In this document: piece after piece, positions 25,231 through 36,000 of the stretch
Layout of the letters: the number at the start of each line of letters is the position of its first letter
Numbering within the stretch: position 1 is the stretch's first letter
Assembly: GCF_000698145.1 (NCBI RefSeq)
Contig: NZ_BAXB01000007.1
Span: 1-64,000 of the forward strand
From: Geomicrobium sp. JCM 19039
Lineage (GTDB): Bacteria > Bacillota > Bacilli > Bacillales > Marinococcaceae
DNA length: 64,000 bases
Direction: 5' to 3'
Translations under genes and position numbers: made by a program
Notes under the pieces: model-generated
Told to the model about the DNA's origin: nothing
Databases searched by the model: none
Seen by the model: only the letters and a program-made list of their open reading frames with translations

Positions 25231-26001
25231 TTGACTTCCAAAACAGTGCATAAATCGTTAACCGTTTTAGAGAAATTCACGGTCGAACAACCAGCTTGGG
25301 GTTTGCGTGAATTGGCTAGAGAACTTGATATGAACCATACAGTCGTTCATCGTTTTTTATCGACTTTTGAAGACCGAGGGTATTTAACGAAAAATGAAGA
25401 CTCTGGAAAATATGAAGTCGGTTTTAAATTGTTGGAGCTAAGTCATGTAGCGCAGGAAAAGTTTAAGCTATCGGAACAAATACAATCTACAATGCAGAAA
25501 CTAGCCATGGAGACAGGTGAGAGTAGTGTTTTTACGTTAAGGGATCATGACTACGGTGTGTTTATAAACATTGCAGAAGGTAGTAATATTGTCCGGTTTG
25601 CTGATTCTATCGGCAGACGTTCACCGTTGTATTTAGGAGCTACACACAAGTCCATATTGTCGTACCTACCAGAGGACGCCATTGCTCGGGTAGGTGAACG
25701 AGCTGTTGAAGAGAAGTTTATACAGTCTCCAAATCAACTCCATGAGGCGTTGAAGGTTATCCGTGAACAAGGCTATGCGTATAGCGCGAGTGAAACGTTT
25801 GAAGATGTCGCAGCAATGGCTGTCCCAATATTTGATCGAGACGCAAGAGTGATTGGTTCATTGGGAATTGCCGGGCCGCCGTATCGAATCTCAGAAGAAT
25901 ATGCGATGAAAAATGCGCACATCTTGTTCCGATACCAAAAGGAAATTCAACCAATCATTAAAATGAGCCCCAGTGAATTATCGGAACTTTATGTCAATTG
26001 A
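25231..26001 (+). CDS. IclR family transcriptional regulator (peptide operon)
   Basis: TTG 25231 gives the right distance to AAGGGGG; the ATG six bases earlier is too close. The 256-residue protein has an N-terminal winged helix (about 5-65, with LRELARELDMNHTVVHRFLSTF as the recognition part). A GAF-like effector domain follows (about 80-250, ending in the family motif AMAVPIFDRDARVIGSLGIAGP). It is the first gene of the peptide uptake operon and probably represses it until an effector, perhaps a peptide or amino acid, binds. Confidence 0.9.
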   Translation: MTSKTVHKSLTVLEKFTVEQPAWGLRELARELDMNHTVVHRFLSTFEDRGYLTKNEDSGKYEVGFKLLELSHVAQEKFKLSEQIQSTMQKLAMETGESSVFTLRDHDYGVFINIAEGSNIVRFADSIGRRSPLYLGATHKSILSYLPEDAIARVGERAVEEKFIQSPNQLHEALKVIREQGYAYSASETFEDVAAMAVPIFDRDARVIGSLGIAGPPYRISEEYAMKNAHILFRYQKEIQPIIKMSPSELSELYVN

Positions 26002-26019
26002 AGGTGAGGAGGGGGAACG

Positions 26020-27008
26020 ATTACAAGGATATTGGAAGTTGAAAACCTGAGAACATCGTATAAAAGCAAAGACCGGGTGACAAAAGTTGTGGATGGCGTT
26101 TCATTTCATGTTGATGAGGGAGAATCGATTTGCATCGTTGGTGAGTCCGGTAGCGGAAAGAGTGTCACTTCTTTAAGCGTGATGCGACTTGTTGAATTTG
26201 AGAATGGCCGAATTGAAGGTGATGTTCAATTCTTAGGTGAAGATTTGGCTAAGAAAAAAGGAAGTGAAATGAGGAAAATTCGGGGCAAGGAAATGTCGAT
26301 GATCTTCCAAGAACCATTGACTGCATTGAATCCCGTATTTACGATAGGCAAACAAATTACAGAGGCTATTCACTTTCATGAAAAAGTAACAAAAGCAGAG
26401 GCAATGACGAGAGCGGAAAAGCTGCTCGCTCAAGTCGGTTTGTCTGATGCTAAGACAAGACTCAAGCAGTATCCGCATGAGCTATCTGGAGGGATGAGGC
26501 AGAGGGTGATGATTGCAATCGCACTCGCCTGTGAGCCGAAATTGCTCATCGCCGATGAGCCAACAACGGCGTTGGATGTAACGATTGAAGCGCAAATTCT
26601 GGAGCTTCTACGTAGCCTTAGAGAAGAGCGAAAGATGTCTCTTATGCTCATTACCCATGATATTGGTGTCGCTTATGAAATGTCGGACAGGCTGATCATT
26701 ATGTACGCTGGGAAAATTGTAGAAGAGGGGAAGACATCAGACATTTTTGACACCCCTCATCACCCGTACACGAAAGCATTACTTCGATCGGTACCTTCAA
26801 TGGACGGGGAGCGAGGCGTACCTCTTTATTCAATCCCTGGTAGTATCCCAAGTTTACATGATATGCCTGTCGGTTGTCGCTTTGCCTCTCGCTGTGATTT
26901 CGTCACGGATAAATGTATCCAGACTGAGCATCGATGGAAGAGACAGCAGTTGGCAGTGTAGCATGTTGGCACTCAGAAAAAGTGGCAAAGAGTGAGGTGA
27001 CGGTATGA
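26020..27008 (+). CDS. Oligopeptide/dipeptide ABC transporter ATPase, DppD-type (frame broken once in this sequence)
   Basis: One of the two ATPases that power peptide import. Walker A GESGSGKS, signature LSGGMRQ, Walker B LLIADEPTTALD and the C-terminal oligopeptide extension with Cys cluster (CRFASRCDF...DKC) are present. Restoring one C near 26929 extends the frame to ACWHSEK and to the TGA at 27006-27008, which overlaps the next ATG; the length is then 329. The best start is ATT 26020, seven bases after GAGGAGGGGG, giving MTRILEVENL; the next possible start, TTG 26032, is too far from the ribosome site. Confidence 0.88.
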
Positions 27009-28029
27009 GTGCAGCAGACGCAAAACCCCTTGTGAAAGTTTCCCATCTAAAAAGCACTTTCGCATTAAAGAGGGGTTTGCAAAACCAAAAATACTACGTG
27101 CGGTTGATGGTGTTAGCTTTGATATTTATGAAGGCGAAACACTAGGGCTTGTTGGCGAATCAGGTTGTGGAAAGTCGACGCTTGGAAGGAACATTTTGCG
27201 ATTGCAAGAGCCGACGGAAGGAACCGTAACTTTTGATAACCAAGATGTCGTGTCGTTATCCAATCGAGATCTACGAAACCTAAGAAAAGATATGCAGATG
27301 ATCTATCAAGATCCATTTGGCTCACTTAATCCAAGATTTAGCATTGGTCAATCCATCGGTGAAATGTATGATATTCATCAATTGTATAAAGGGAAAGAAA
27401 AGGAACAAAAAATTCAAGAGTTGCTTGAGTATGTCGGGTTAGACCCTACTAGAATGAATCATTACCCACATGAGTTTTCTGGGGGGCAAAGACAAAGGGT
27501 AGGTATTGCAAGGGCGTTAGCATTGAATCCTAAATTTATTGTTGCTGACGAACCCGTATCAGCATTAGATGTTTCTGTGCAATCACAAATTATTAATCTA
27601 CTCATGCGATTAAAAAAAGAGCTAGGGTTAACGTTGCTGTTTATTGCACACGGATTAAACGTAGTCCGGCATATCTCTGATCGTGTCGGTGTTATGTATC
27701 TTGGAAAACTCGTGGAGTTGGCACATACGGATCAAGTGTTTGATTCACCCGCGCACCCGTACACAGCGGCATTACTCTCCACTGTCCCAGAAGCGAACCA
27801 CGTAAAAAAAGAAAGAATTATCTTAAGAGGAGAGGTTCCTTCACCTGCCAACCCTCCTAGAGGCTGTCGTTTCCAAACTCGTTGTCCTTTAGCAACAAAC
27901 CTATGCAAACAGGAGATACCAGATCTAACAGAAATGACACCAGGTCATTTTGTTGCCTGTCATTATCCACTACAACCATATGAAACACTGCAAGACGCCA
28001 TAAAAAAACAAAATCAAGAAGGAGCATGA
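27005..28029 (+). CDS. Oligopeptide/dipeptide ABC transporter ATPase, DppF-type (frame broken once in this sequence)
   Basis: The second ATPase of the importer. ATG 27005 overlaps the upstream stop and has GAGGTGACG in front. A missing A in the run 27049-27053 breaks the frame after HLK; restored, the product is 341 residues. Walker A GESGCGKST, signature FSGGQRQR, Walker B FIVADEPVSALD and the C-terminal Cys-bearing oligopeptide domain (GCRFQTRCP) are all intact. It pairs with the preceding gene to form the cytosolic motor. Confidence 0.88.
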
Positions 28030-28032
28030 TGT

Positions 28033-29253
28033 ATGCAAACAAAAAAAGAAATTGCAAATCCTAAAAACTATGACGGGTACAAATCATTTCAGTATCTTGA
28101 CGCAGGGGAAGATTATAAGGTATATGAGCTTTCTGAGGAAGATACTCGCGTAGAGAAGTACGAATACCCAGTAAGTAGTGAGGAAGAAGAGCTAGCGACA
28201 CAAATTTTAAACGAAGACCATATTGTCTCCATGCATGAGCATACGTTTGTCGCCCCTAAAGACTTGTCGCAATTTTATGAGTTTCGTCATCAGGGCCGAG
28301 ATTGGACAGGCTTTGAAGCGTTAAGCCGTTCTGGTCTTGATGTAATTTTTGAGAATTTTATGGACGGCACAGCGATGATCACATCCCAAGCTGGTTGGAA
28401 GTGGTCAGATGTCATTCACGATATCGGAATTCGGTACAGCGACATTGCTCATCAAGATATGGTCATCAAGGCAGAGCGAACAGAAGATTTATACCGTGCA
28501 AAAAAGGAAGGAAAAATTGCATTTGTAGGTGCTTTAGAGTCTTGCTCAATGATTGAGAACGAGCTAGATCGCCTAGACGTATTGCACGGGCTCGGAATTC
28601 GAACGATGGGTGTCGTATATTCTGAAGCAAATGCTTTAGGATCAGGACTTCGTGAGCCGAACGATAGCGGGCTTAGTGTTTTTGGAAAGCAAGCTGTACG
28701 TAGAATGAACAAATTAGGGATTACCGTAGACATCTCTCATGCAGGTGACAAAACATCACTGGATACGATTGAAACGAGTGAGAAGCCGGTCACGATAAAC
28801 CATGCAGGTGCAAGATCGTTATGGGATTCAAAGCGTATGAAACCAGATGAAGTGATTAAAGCTTGTGCGGCGCGTGGAGGCGTTATCGCAATTGAGGCAG
28901 CACCGCACTCTACGATTACGAGCAACCATCCAGAACATAACATTGAATCATTTATGGAGCACTTTGAGTACACAGCAAACCTAGTCGGAATTGACCACGT
29001 TGCTTTTGGACCAGATACACTGTTTGGCGATCATGTGAAGTTACATGAATTGTTAGCTTCAAGATTATCGATTAAATCCGCGCAAAAATCTGACATGGTA
29101 AAGGTTGACTATGTAAAAGGGTTGGAGAACCCAGCAGAATGCTTCCCGAACATCGTGCGCTGGCTCGTGAAACGTGGGTATTCACGTGAAGATATTCGCA
29201 AAGTCATTGGAAAGAACATATTCAGAGTGCTTGAAGAAACGTGGGCAAAATAA
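28033..29253 (+). CDS. Peptidase M19 (membrane dipeptidase-like)
   Basis: The 406-residue TIM-barrel protein resembles renal dipeptidase: MHEHTF replaces the usual first DxHND metal motif, followed by the bridging Glu in GALES, DISHAG and NHAGAR for further ligands, and GIDHVAFGPD near the end. It is likely to cleave dipeptides delivered by the transporter encoded around it. There is no signal peptide, so it acts in the cytosol. ATG follows AAGGAGCATGATGT, three bases after the preceding stop. The variant first motif makes the exact substrate uncertain. Confidence 0.87.
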   Translation: MQTKKEIANPKNYDGYKSFQYLDAGEDYKVYELSEEDTRVEKYEYPVSSEEEELATQILNEDHIVSMHEHTFVAPKDLSQFYEFRHQGRDWTGFEALSRSGLDVIFENFMDGTAMITSQAGWKWSDVIHDIGIRYSDIAHQDMVIKAERTEDLYRAKKEGKIAFVGALESCSMIENELDRLDVLHGLGIRTMGVVYSEANALGSGLREPNDSGLSVFGKQAVRRMNKLGITVDISHAGDKTSLDTIETSEKPVTINHAGARSLWDSKRMKPDEVIKACAARGGVIAIEAAPHSTITSNHPEHNIESFMEHFEYTANLVGIDHVAFGPDTLFGDHVKLHELLASRLSIKSAQKSDMVKVDYVKGLENPAECFPNIVRWLVKRGYSREDIRKVIGKNIFRVLEETWAK

Positions 29254-29274
29254 TAAGCAGGAGGGGGTAGGGGC

Positions 29275-30932
29275 ATGAAGAAGTTAGCGAGATCAGGCTT
29301 ACTTATCGTAGCTAGTCTTGGTATTTTATCAGCGTGTGCGTATGGTTCAGAAGATTCGTCCGGTGATGATGGTCATTCAAGTGGGGAGACAGTTGAAGAA
29401 TCCGGAGAAGAAGCTGAAGAAGGAAGTGGTGGGCAATCAGGAGGGAAAGTTTCCATTCCTATCGTTGCTGACCCGACATTTAACCCGTGGCACCCGAACG
29501 CGTATGCTGAATCGAATGTCGTGAACCGTGTCCTATTTTCAGGGTTAACAAAACCAGGTGAAGACTTAGTTCCTGCACCAAGCTTGGCGGAGTCGTGGGA
29601 GACTTCGGAAGATGAACTGGAGTGGACATTCCAACTTCGCGAAGATGTACTTTGGCACGATGGAGAAACTTTTGATTCTGAGGATGTCTCGTATACATTT
29701 AACGAAATTGTACTCAATGAGGAATTAGGGGCAAACGGGGCGTCATTCTTCGGTGATGTAGACGAAGTGGTCGCAGATGATGAGTATACAGTCACGTTCA
29801 AGCTGTCCAATCCTGTAGCAGCACTACCCGCTTACCTTGGGTTTAACTCAGAGATTCTCCCAGAGCATATTTTTAACGGGGAAGACCCGTGGGACTTGAG
29901 TTCCTTTAATAAGGATAATGCCGTAGGAACCGGGCCGTTCAAAATGTCGACATACACTTCCGGTCAATCCGTAGTTCTTGAAAGAAATGAAGATTACTTT
30001 GGAGATACCGCTCTATTAGATGAAGTGGAATATAAAGTGTTGGCAGACAGCAATACACACGTTGCGCAAATTTTAAGTGGCGAGTTATCAATCTTTTCAT
30101 TAGAGGATACTGCATCCATTGAGCGGATTGAGCAGCAAGATGGGTTGATGTGTACCCTCGGGAAACGACACAGTTTTATTGGTTATCCCTCAATCAAGAA
30201 CATGAAAAGTACCAAGACCCGATCGTTCGCCAAGCCATTACACACGCGATTAACCGCGAAAACATCATTGATACGGTCTTACAAGGATATGGAACCATTG
30301 CAGATCACGGGATATCACCGGCACTTGAGGAGTATTACCGTGATGATGTAGAAACATTGGCGTATGATCCAGACGAAGCCGTCTCTCTTATGAGCGAAGC
30401 AGGCTGGGAACAAAATGACAATGGCATATTCGAAAAAGATGGAGAAACGTTCGACATCAATTTTGAAATCGGAATTCAAGGTGATTTGGAGCAGATTGCT
30501 CAATTAATTCAACAATATTTAATTGAGGTCGGCTTTAATGTTGAACTTCAGACGATGGAATGGAACACGATGATTGATCAAGTTGTTATTAACCGTGATT
30601 ATGATGTAACGCTAAACTGGTGGCGTTATGCAAGCGACCCTGATTTACAGCCATATATTCATTCTGAAAATGCTGGAAGTGGCAATAACATTCCTGGCTA
30701 CCAAAACGAGGAAATGGACCAACTGCTTGAAGCAGGCGCGCAAACAAGTGATATGTCTGAAAGGCAAGAAATCTACAATGAAGCACAACAATTAATGGCA
30801 ACAGAACAGCCTTATAACTTTTTATGGTATCCACAGGAAGCGCAAGTGAAGGTAGACGCTTTGCAAGGTGTGCCAGATCTCGCATTCGGAGATTCATTGC
30901 ATTACATTAATGAATGGTATTTAGAACAGTGA
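29275..30932 (+). CDS. Peptide-binding lipoprotein, SBP_bac_5 family (frame broken once in this sequence)
   Basis: The extracytoplasmic receptor of the peptide importer. Lipobox LSAC (Cys about 21) is followed by an acidic Ser/Gly/Glu linker, then the SBP_bac_5 domain (SGLTKPGEDL, LREDVLWHDGETFDSEDV, QAITHAINRENIIDTVLQGYG). Restoring one G at 30142-30144 joins the frames and gives 552 residues, the usual length. ATG follows AGGAGGGGG. A hairpin in the gap to the permease genes may raise its level over theirs. Confidence 0.9.
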
Positions 30933-30937
30933 TACAT

Positions 30938-30956
30938 CCCGCCCGTAAAGGGCGGG
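30938..30956 (+). promoter_or_regulatory. Intercistronic hairpin after binding-protein gene
   Basis: CCCGCCC-GTAAA-GGGCGGG without a proper T-run lies between the receptor gene and the permease genes. Such hairpins often protect the upstream message or reduce read-through. Confidence 0.6.
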
Positions 30957-30997
30957 CTTAAAATAAACTAACCCTGATTAGAGGGGGGGCTATTCCG

Positions 30998-31948
30998 ATG
31001 TTACGTTTCTTACTTAACCGAGCTGGTCAAAGTGTTATTTTGTTATTCATTGTTACCGTCATCACGTTCTTTCTTATCAACCTTGCACCTGGTGGACCTT
31101 CAGGTGTAATGAGAATGGATGCCTCTGAATCAGAGAGGCAAGCGATGATTGAGCGTTACGGTCTTGACGATCCTGTGGTTGTTCGTTATGGAGAGTGGAT
31201 CTTCAATGCTGTTCAAGGAGATTTTGGGACGTCTTTCTCGAGTAACCAGCCCGTAGTTGAACGTGTATTAGAAAGAATTCCTTATACAATTGAGCTAAGT
31301 TTATTCACGCTCGCACTCGCGATATCCATTGGAATCGTCCTTGGTGTTATTTCAGCAATCAAGCGTGGAACTATTGCAGATTATTCGATTAACTTTATTA
31401 GTGTTATCGGGTTATCTGTACCTGCATTTTGGTTGGCATTGATGCTTATTCAATGGTTTTCTATTCAGCTTGGTTGGCTCCCATCCTCAGGTGTTGGTGC
31501 ACGAGGAGAAAACTTTGATCTATTAAACTGGCTTTCACATTTGTTGTTGCCTGTATTGATTTTGTCGACAACGATCTTACCGAACATTGTAAGATTCACA
31601 CGCTCTTCAATGCTAGAAGTGATCTCTCAGCAATATATTCGCACTGTACGTGCAAAAGGGGCAGGAGAGCGTACTGTCATTTATGTTCATGCGCTAAGAA
31701 ATGCGTTGATCCCGGTGATTACGATGATCGGAGTGCTCATCCCTCGACTGTTGAGTGGGGCCGTAATCACCGAGGCAATTTTCGGCTGGCCGGGAATTGG
31801 CACCTTGATTTTGGAAGCGGCTCAAAGCCGTGATTATCCTTTGGTCATGGGTGTCACAGTTATTATTACTTCTGTCGTCATTCTATCCAATTTAATCGTT
31901 GATCTTGTTTACTCAAAAATAGACCCACGCGTTAAGAATATTTCATAG
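30998..31948 (+). CDS. Peptide ABC transporter permease, DppB-type
   Basis: The 316-residue membrane protein has six helices, with the first at about 8-30. The inner-membrane component signature is VRAKGAGERTVIYVHALRNALIPV (split by the EAA loop, about 218-241), which docks on the ATPase. FFLINLAPGGP and the late EAIFGWPGIGTL are typical of DppB/OppB. ATG follows GAGGGGGGG. It pairs with the next gene. Confidence 0.93.
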   Translation: MLRFLLNRAGQSVILLFIVTVITFFLINLAPGGPSGVMRMDASESERQAMIERYGLDDPVVVRYGEWIFNAVQGDFGTSFSSNQPVVERVLERIPYTIELSLFTLALAISIGIVLGVISAIKRGTIADYSINFISVIGLSVPAFWLALMLIQWFSIQLGWLPSSGVGARGENFDLLNWLSHLLLPVLILSTTILPNIVRFTRSSMLEVISQQYIRTVRAKGAGERTVIYVHALRNALIPVITMIGVLIPRLLSGAVITEAIFGWPGIGTLILEAAQSRDYPLVMGVTVIITSVVILSNLIVDLVYSKIDPRVKNIS

Positions 31949-31967
31949 ATTTAGGAGATGAATAACG

Positions 31968-32852
31968 ATGGAGAACGTAACTGGGCTGAACGGCCGGCCG
32001 ATTGCTGTTAGCGCTCCAGCCAAATTGAGTTTGATGCAGCGCCTATATCAAAATAAACTAGCTTTCCTTTCCCTTTGTTTTATCGTATTGCTTCATCTTG
32101 TTGTATTTTTGGTTCCTCTAGTGTGGCCACATCACCCAGATCGGATTGCAGAGATCGGTATTCATGCAAGTTGGTCACTCACACATCCATTTGGAACAGA
32201 TGAACTGGGTCGCGATGTATTTGCCCGCCTCCTTCACGGGGGGCAGGTGACATTGCTCGTCGGGCTAGCCGCGATGATTTGTTCCATTATTATCGGCGTA
32301 CTTGTCGGGGCAGTGGCTGGCTTTTTCGGTAAGAGTATAGAAGCTGTGCTTATGCGCTTTACAGAGGCGATGATGGCAATACCGAACTACTTTTTCGTCC
32401 TTGTTGCTCTAACCGTTCTCGGAACATCGCCAACAATGGTCATTCTCGTTATTGCGTTCACGACGTGGATGGAGATTGCTAGAGTGGTGTACGGTGAAAC
32501 CCTTAAATGGAAAGAGTATGAGTTTGTCGAGGCTGCGATTGCGTCTGGGGCAACAAAAATGAGGGTGCTCCTAAGGTACGTACTGCCACAAGTCACACCG
32601 TCGATAATTGTTGCGGCAACGCTCTGTATAGCGGGAGCCATTCTCACCGAAAGTGCCATTAGTTATCTTGGTCTTGGGATTCAACCACCAACACCAACAT
32701 GGGGGAACATGTTGCAAAATGCCCAGCAGTACATTTGGACAGCCCCAATGCTCGGTTTTTTACCGGGAATCGCAATTACGCTTATTGTTCTTGCCTACAA
32801 TTTTCTTGGTGATGGCTTACGAGACGCACTAGACCCAAAAAACACAAAGTAG
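31968..32852 (+). CDS. Peptide ABC transporter permease, DppC-type
   Basis: The 294-residue permease has an N-terminal OppC-type segment and six helices. TDELGRDVFARLLHG and the EAA loop VEAAIASGATKMRVLLRYVLP (about 184-204) are clear. The C-terminal AISYLGLGIQPPTPTWG is the usual DppC end motif. ATG follows TAGGAGATG, 19 bases after dppB. With dppB it forms the channel. Confidence 0.93.
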   Translation: MENVTGLNGRPIAVSAPAKLSLMQRLYQNKLAFLSLCFIVLLHLVVFLVPLVWPHHPDRIAEIGIHASWSLTHPFGTDELGRDVFARLLHGGQVTLLVGLAAMICSIIIGVLVGAVAGFFGKSIEAVLMRFTEAMMAIPNYFFVLVALTVLGTSPTMVILVIAFTTWMEIARVVYGETLKWKEYEFVEAAIASGATKMRVLLRYVLPQVTPSIIVAATLCIAGAILTESAISYLGLGIQPPTPTWGNMLQNAQQYIWTAPMLGFLPGIAITLIVLAYNFLGDGLRDALDPKNTK

Positions 32853-32865
32853 GAAGGAGTTTAGC

Positions 32866-33702
32866 ATGAAACGATTGATTAATGGAAATGAACTATACAT
32901 TGAAGAACATGGAAATCCAAATGGAAAAGCCATCTTTTTCATTCACGGGGCGCCTGGTCTTGGAGACTGTCGGAATGACATTAAAGCATTTTCAGATCTG
33001 GGTGTCGATTATCGGTTAATCTTCATGGATATGAGGGGGTCGGGTCGTTCTGAAGGTAAGCCGCCTTTCACACATGAACAATGGACTGAAGATATTGAGT
33101 CGGTGAGAAAAGAACTCGTCGATGAACCGATTATTATATTAGGTGGATCGTACGGCGGGTTTCTTGCACTAGAATATGTACTACGCTATCCAGAATCTGT
33201 CCGAGCAGTACTACTCCGTGATACTGCGGCGAGTAAACGCTTCGATCAAGATTCTGTTCAAGCGGCAAAAGATGCGAATCTTACCGATGTGAGCGAAGAC
33301 GAACTCATCCGTCTCTTCGCAGGGGAGGTCGCATCAAACGAGGAATTTAAACGCGTGTTTTCCGCTATTCAGCCATTATACACCGTTGAATACGATGAAA
33401 TCGCCGTTAAAAAGAAGATGGACAGTATCTATTACCGATATGAAACACATAACGCGGCGTTCAAATACAATAAACCTAATTATAATATTGTTGATCAGTT
33501 GCCAAGCATCAAAGTCCCTGTATTTATTACTGTTGGCAGACACGATTGGATTACACCAGTGGAAAGCTCGGATGAGATAGCGAGTCATATTCCAAACCAT
33601 GAATATCACATTTTTGAACAGAGTGGACATTCTCCTCATCATGAAGAGAACGAATTATACCTCGCTCGACTTCGCGCTTTCTTACAGAAAAACAAGCTGT
33701 AA
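32866..33702 (+). CDS. Alpha/beta hydrolase, proline iminopeptidase-like
   Basis: The 278-residue alpha/beta hydrolase has the oxyanion motif FIHGAPGLGD (about 24-33), the nucleophile elbow GGSYGG (Ser about 99) and the late catalytic Asp and His in VGRHDWIT and QSGHSPH. The DMRGSGRS stretch is characteristic of proline iminopeptidases (S33). As the last gene of a peptide uptake operon it probably removes N-terminal proline or other residues from imported peptides. ATG follows AGGAAGGAG. Confidence 0.85.
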   Translation: MKRLINGNELYIEEHGNPNGKAIFFIHGAPGLGDCRNDIKAFSDLGVDYRLIFMDMRGSGRSEGKPPFTHEQWTEDIESVRKELVDEPIIILGGSYGGFLALEYVLRYPESVRAVLLRDTAASKRFDQDSVQAAKDANLTDVSEDELIRLFAGEVASNEEFKRVFSAIQPLYTVEYDEIAVKKKMDSIYYRYETHNAAFKYNKPNYNIVDQLPSIKVPVFITVGRHDWITPVESSDEIASHIPNHEYHIFEQSGHSPHHEENELYLARLRAFLQKNKL

Positions 33703-33754
33703 TTGTGCTTTACGTTACTTGGTTTTACCTCCATATAATTGATAAAGAAAGTAA

Positions 33755-33795
33755 GAAAGCAGCTCCTACTATTATGTGGTGCGGGTTGCTTTTTT
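33755..33795 (+). terminator. Terminator of the peptide operon
   Basis: AAAGCAGCTC pairs with GGGTTGCTTT including G-T pairs, followed by TTTTTT. Confidence 0.75.
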
Positions 33796-33904
33796 GGACA
33801 TATTTTAATCTCTTAATAGTTTTACAGTGTTATTTTATACAATTTGTATAGAAATGAATCATTTTTATTTAGTTCATATAGTACACTCACCCTTTAAACC
33901 ATTT

Positions 33905-34958
33905 GCATGTTAAAGAGCAGTGGTCGTATGTAGCAAGGCGTACGATCGTCCAATTTCGGCAAGTGAGGATGTGGTAGAACGAAAGCAACTGCGCGCTGAA
34001 AGCAAGGGACCGAAACAGCATCGTAAGCAATGGCTCAATTTTATCGCTCCCAAGAGGAAATACGAAAAAGATATGGAAATCTTCGGAAACAGGAACAGCT
34101 ATTCTAAGACGGATCCGGACGTTACCTTTATGTGCATGAAAGACGATTATATGAAAAGCGGCCAGCTCAAGCCTGGCCACAATGTGCAGCTTGCGACCGA
34201 TGGTCAGTATGCCCGAGCTTCTGAGGTGTTTCCAAACCTTACCGATACAAGAACATTTATTGCTTTCCTGGATATGATTAAACAGGACTTCTTTGAGCTG
34301 CCTGCCTGTATTGTTGGAAATGCCGGGTATGGCAGTGAACAAATTACGACGATGTGATCGGGAACGGAAACGTATCTCTCTGATTCCCTATACTCAATAC
34401 CGAAAAGAGAAACAAAAGAAATATAAACAAGATCCTTTTTAAGTTGTCTATCAGGACGTACGATGCCGAATGTGATTTTTTCACGTGCCTAAATGATCAA
34501 AAACTACCGTTTCACTATCTTTCCGAACGCCGCGACAAAGCCGGGTTTCTTCGCAATTACCGAGTGTACGAATGTGACGATTGTTCGTCATGTCCCTTCC
34601 GTGCTCAATGTACAAAAGCAAAAGATGGGAATCATCGAAAGATCTATGACAACGAGCGTTGGGAACAACAAAAAGCGTATACGAAACAGTTCCTTGCCGA
34701 AAAAGAAACCGGCGAACTCTAAGGCAAACGTAAAATCGATGTGAAACCCGTCTTATGATTTTGAAGGCGAATTTGCGTTTCACTCGTGTCTCGGTAAGAG
34801 GTCAAGAGAACGTGAGAAATGAATTAGGCTTCGCGTTCATGGCGGTGAACATAAGGAAGTTCACCGCCAGAATAAGGCAAACTCCAACAACTTTCAATCC
34901 CAAAGGAGCAAAAAAGATCTTCGTCACCGATAAATTAGTGACGAGGATCTTTTTGTAT
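33905..34958 (+). pseudogene. IS1182-family transposase remnant
   Basis: Decayed plus-strand transposase in at least three frames. The middle piece (33920-34357) carries KTDPDVTFMCMKDDYMKSGQLKPGHNVQ, split by drift but clearly the DDE-catalytic start of IS1182-type transposases. The next (34444-34722) has ECDDCSSCPFRAQC, the Cys cluster of that family, and KIYDNERWEQQKA. 34755-34900 encodes LKANLRFTRVSVRGQENVRNELGFAFMAVNIRK, the family's C-terminus. No N-terminus is present. A hairpin at 34912-34954 with AAAAGATC arms marks the downstream side. It cannot move on its own. Confidence 0.85.
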
Positions 34959-35230
34959 CAGAGACTAGTTATGTCCCAGCTTCGTTCAGATTGTCGAGAA
35001 ATTATCAATTTCACGAAGTGACTAAGCCACTTAAAATCTCTTCAAAAACATCTACATCGAGCATAGCAAGCTAAGCAGATAATACAAGGATAAAAAATTG
35101 GCTAGTGTGGCTGAGTCGCCTGCTGTATGATCATTTGCGGAAGGTCCTTGATTGCCAGCGCGAAAGCTGAGATGACGCCCGCGGTAATCTAATCATTGGC
35201 TACTATATAGACCTAGTTTCTGAAAAGCAA

Positions 35231-35263
35231 GAACAGACTGAACCGATGCGGTTCAGTCTGTTC
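35231..35263 (-). terminator. Terminator after the PTS-transaldolase operon
   Basis: A perfect 14-bp stem (35231-35244 with 35250-35263) and five-base loop lie six bases beyond the transaldolase stop. The T-run is weak. Confidence 0.75.
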
Positions 35264-35268
35264 GCGTC

Positions 35269-35979
35269 TTACAGTACCGAGTAACCGAGTGCCTGAATGT
35301 CTTTATTAAAAGCTTTCACGGTGTCAAGTGAGAATTGTTCGAGATCTTTGCCAACATTCCCGAGCTTGTTAATGATGTCAGGTGAGCACGTAATGATATG
35401 CGCGCCGCATTCTTCGGCCTGGAAGATGTTGAGCAGCTCTCGGGAGCTCGCCCAAAGCAGCTCAGTACCTGGCTTCTCGGCACAAATCTTCGCTGATTCC
35501 TTCATTACCGGCATTGGATCAACACCCGTGTCAGCGATACGACCTGCGAAGACCGAAACAATATTTTCTGTACCTGGTGCCAATGCGTCAACCGTCGCTC
35601 TGACTTGATCAAGCGTCAAGATCGCAGTAATGTTGAGCTTCATGCCTGCTTTAGATAGTTTTTTAATGAGAGGAATCGAAGATTCGCCTAGAGAATTTGT
35701 AATCGGTATTTTTATATAGACGTTATCCCCCCAGCTGTTAATGCGATCCGCTTCTTTTTCCATAATATCAAAATCATCGGAGAACACTTCAAAGGAGATG
35801 GAGTAGTCCGTAATTTTCGCAAGAACTTCCTTCGCGAATTGCTCATAGTTCTTAATGCCAGCTTTCTTCATCAATGATGGATTCGTTGTAAAGCCTTTGA
35901 TCTGTCCTGATTCGTATGCTGACAGCATGTCGCTGAGTACAGCGCCGTCTGCATAAATCTTTACGTTTAAATTCTCCAT
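35269..35979 (-). CDS. Transaldolase/fructose-6-phosphate aldolase-like protein
   Basis: The 236-residue TIM-barrel protein belongs to the small transaldolase (Fsa/TalC) family. GFTTNPSLMKKAG is the N-terminal signature, VYIKIPITN holds the Schiff-base Lys (about 89), and SVFAGRIADTG is the third conserved motif. It splits or joins sugar phosphates via dihydroxyacetone units in the cytosol. ATG follows CGGAGGTAAGG. It is the last gene of the operon with the PTS components, so its substrate is probably the phosphorylated sugar that they import. Confidence 0.9.
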   Translation of the reverse strand: MENLNVKIYADGAVLSDMLSAYESGQIKGFTTNPSLMKKAGIKNYEQFAKEVLAKITDYSISFEVFSDDFDIMEKEADRINSWGDNVYIKIPITNSLGESSIPLIKKLSKAGMKLNITAILTLDQVRATVDALAPGTENIVSVFAGRIADTGVDPMPVMKESAKICAEKPGTELLWASSRELLNIFQAEECGAHIITCSPDIINKLGNVGKDLEQFSLDTVKAFNKDIQALGYSVL

Positions 35980-36000
35980 TAATCCTTACCTCCGAAACTT

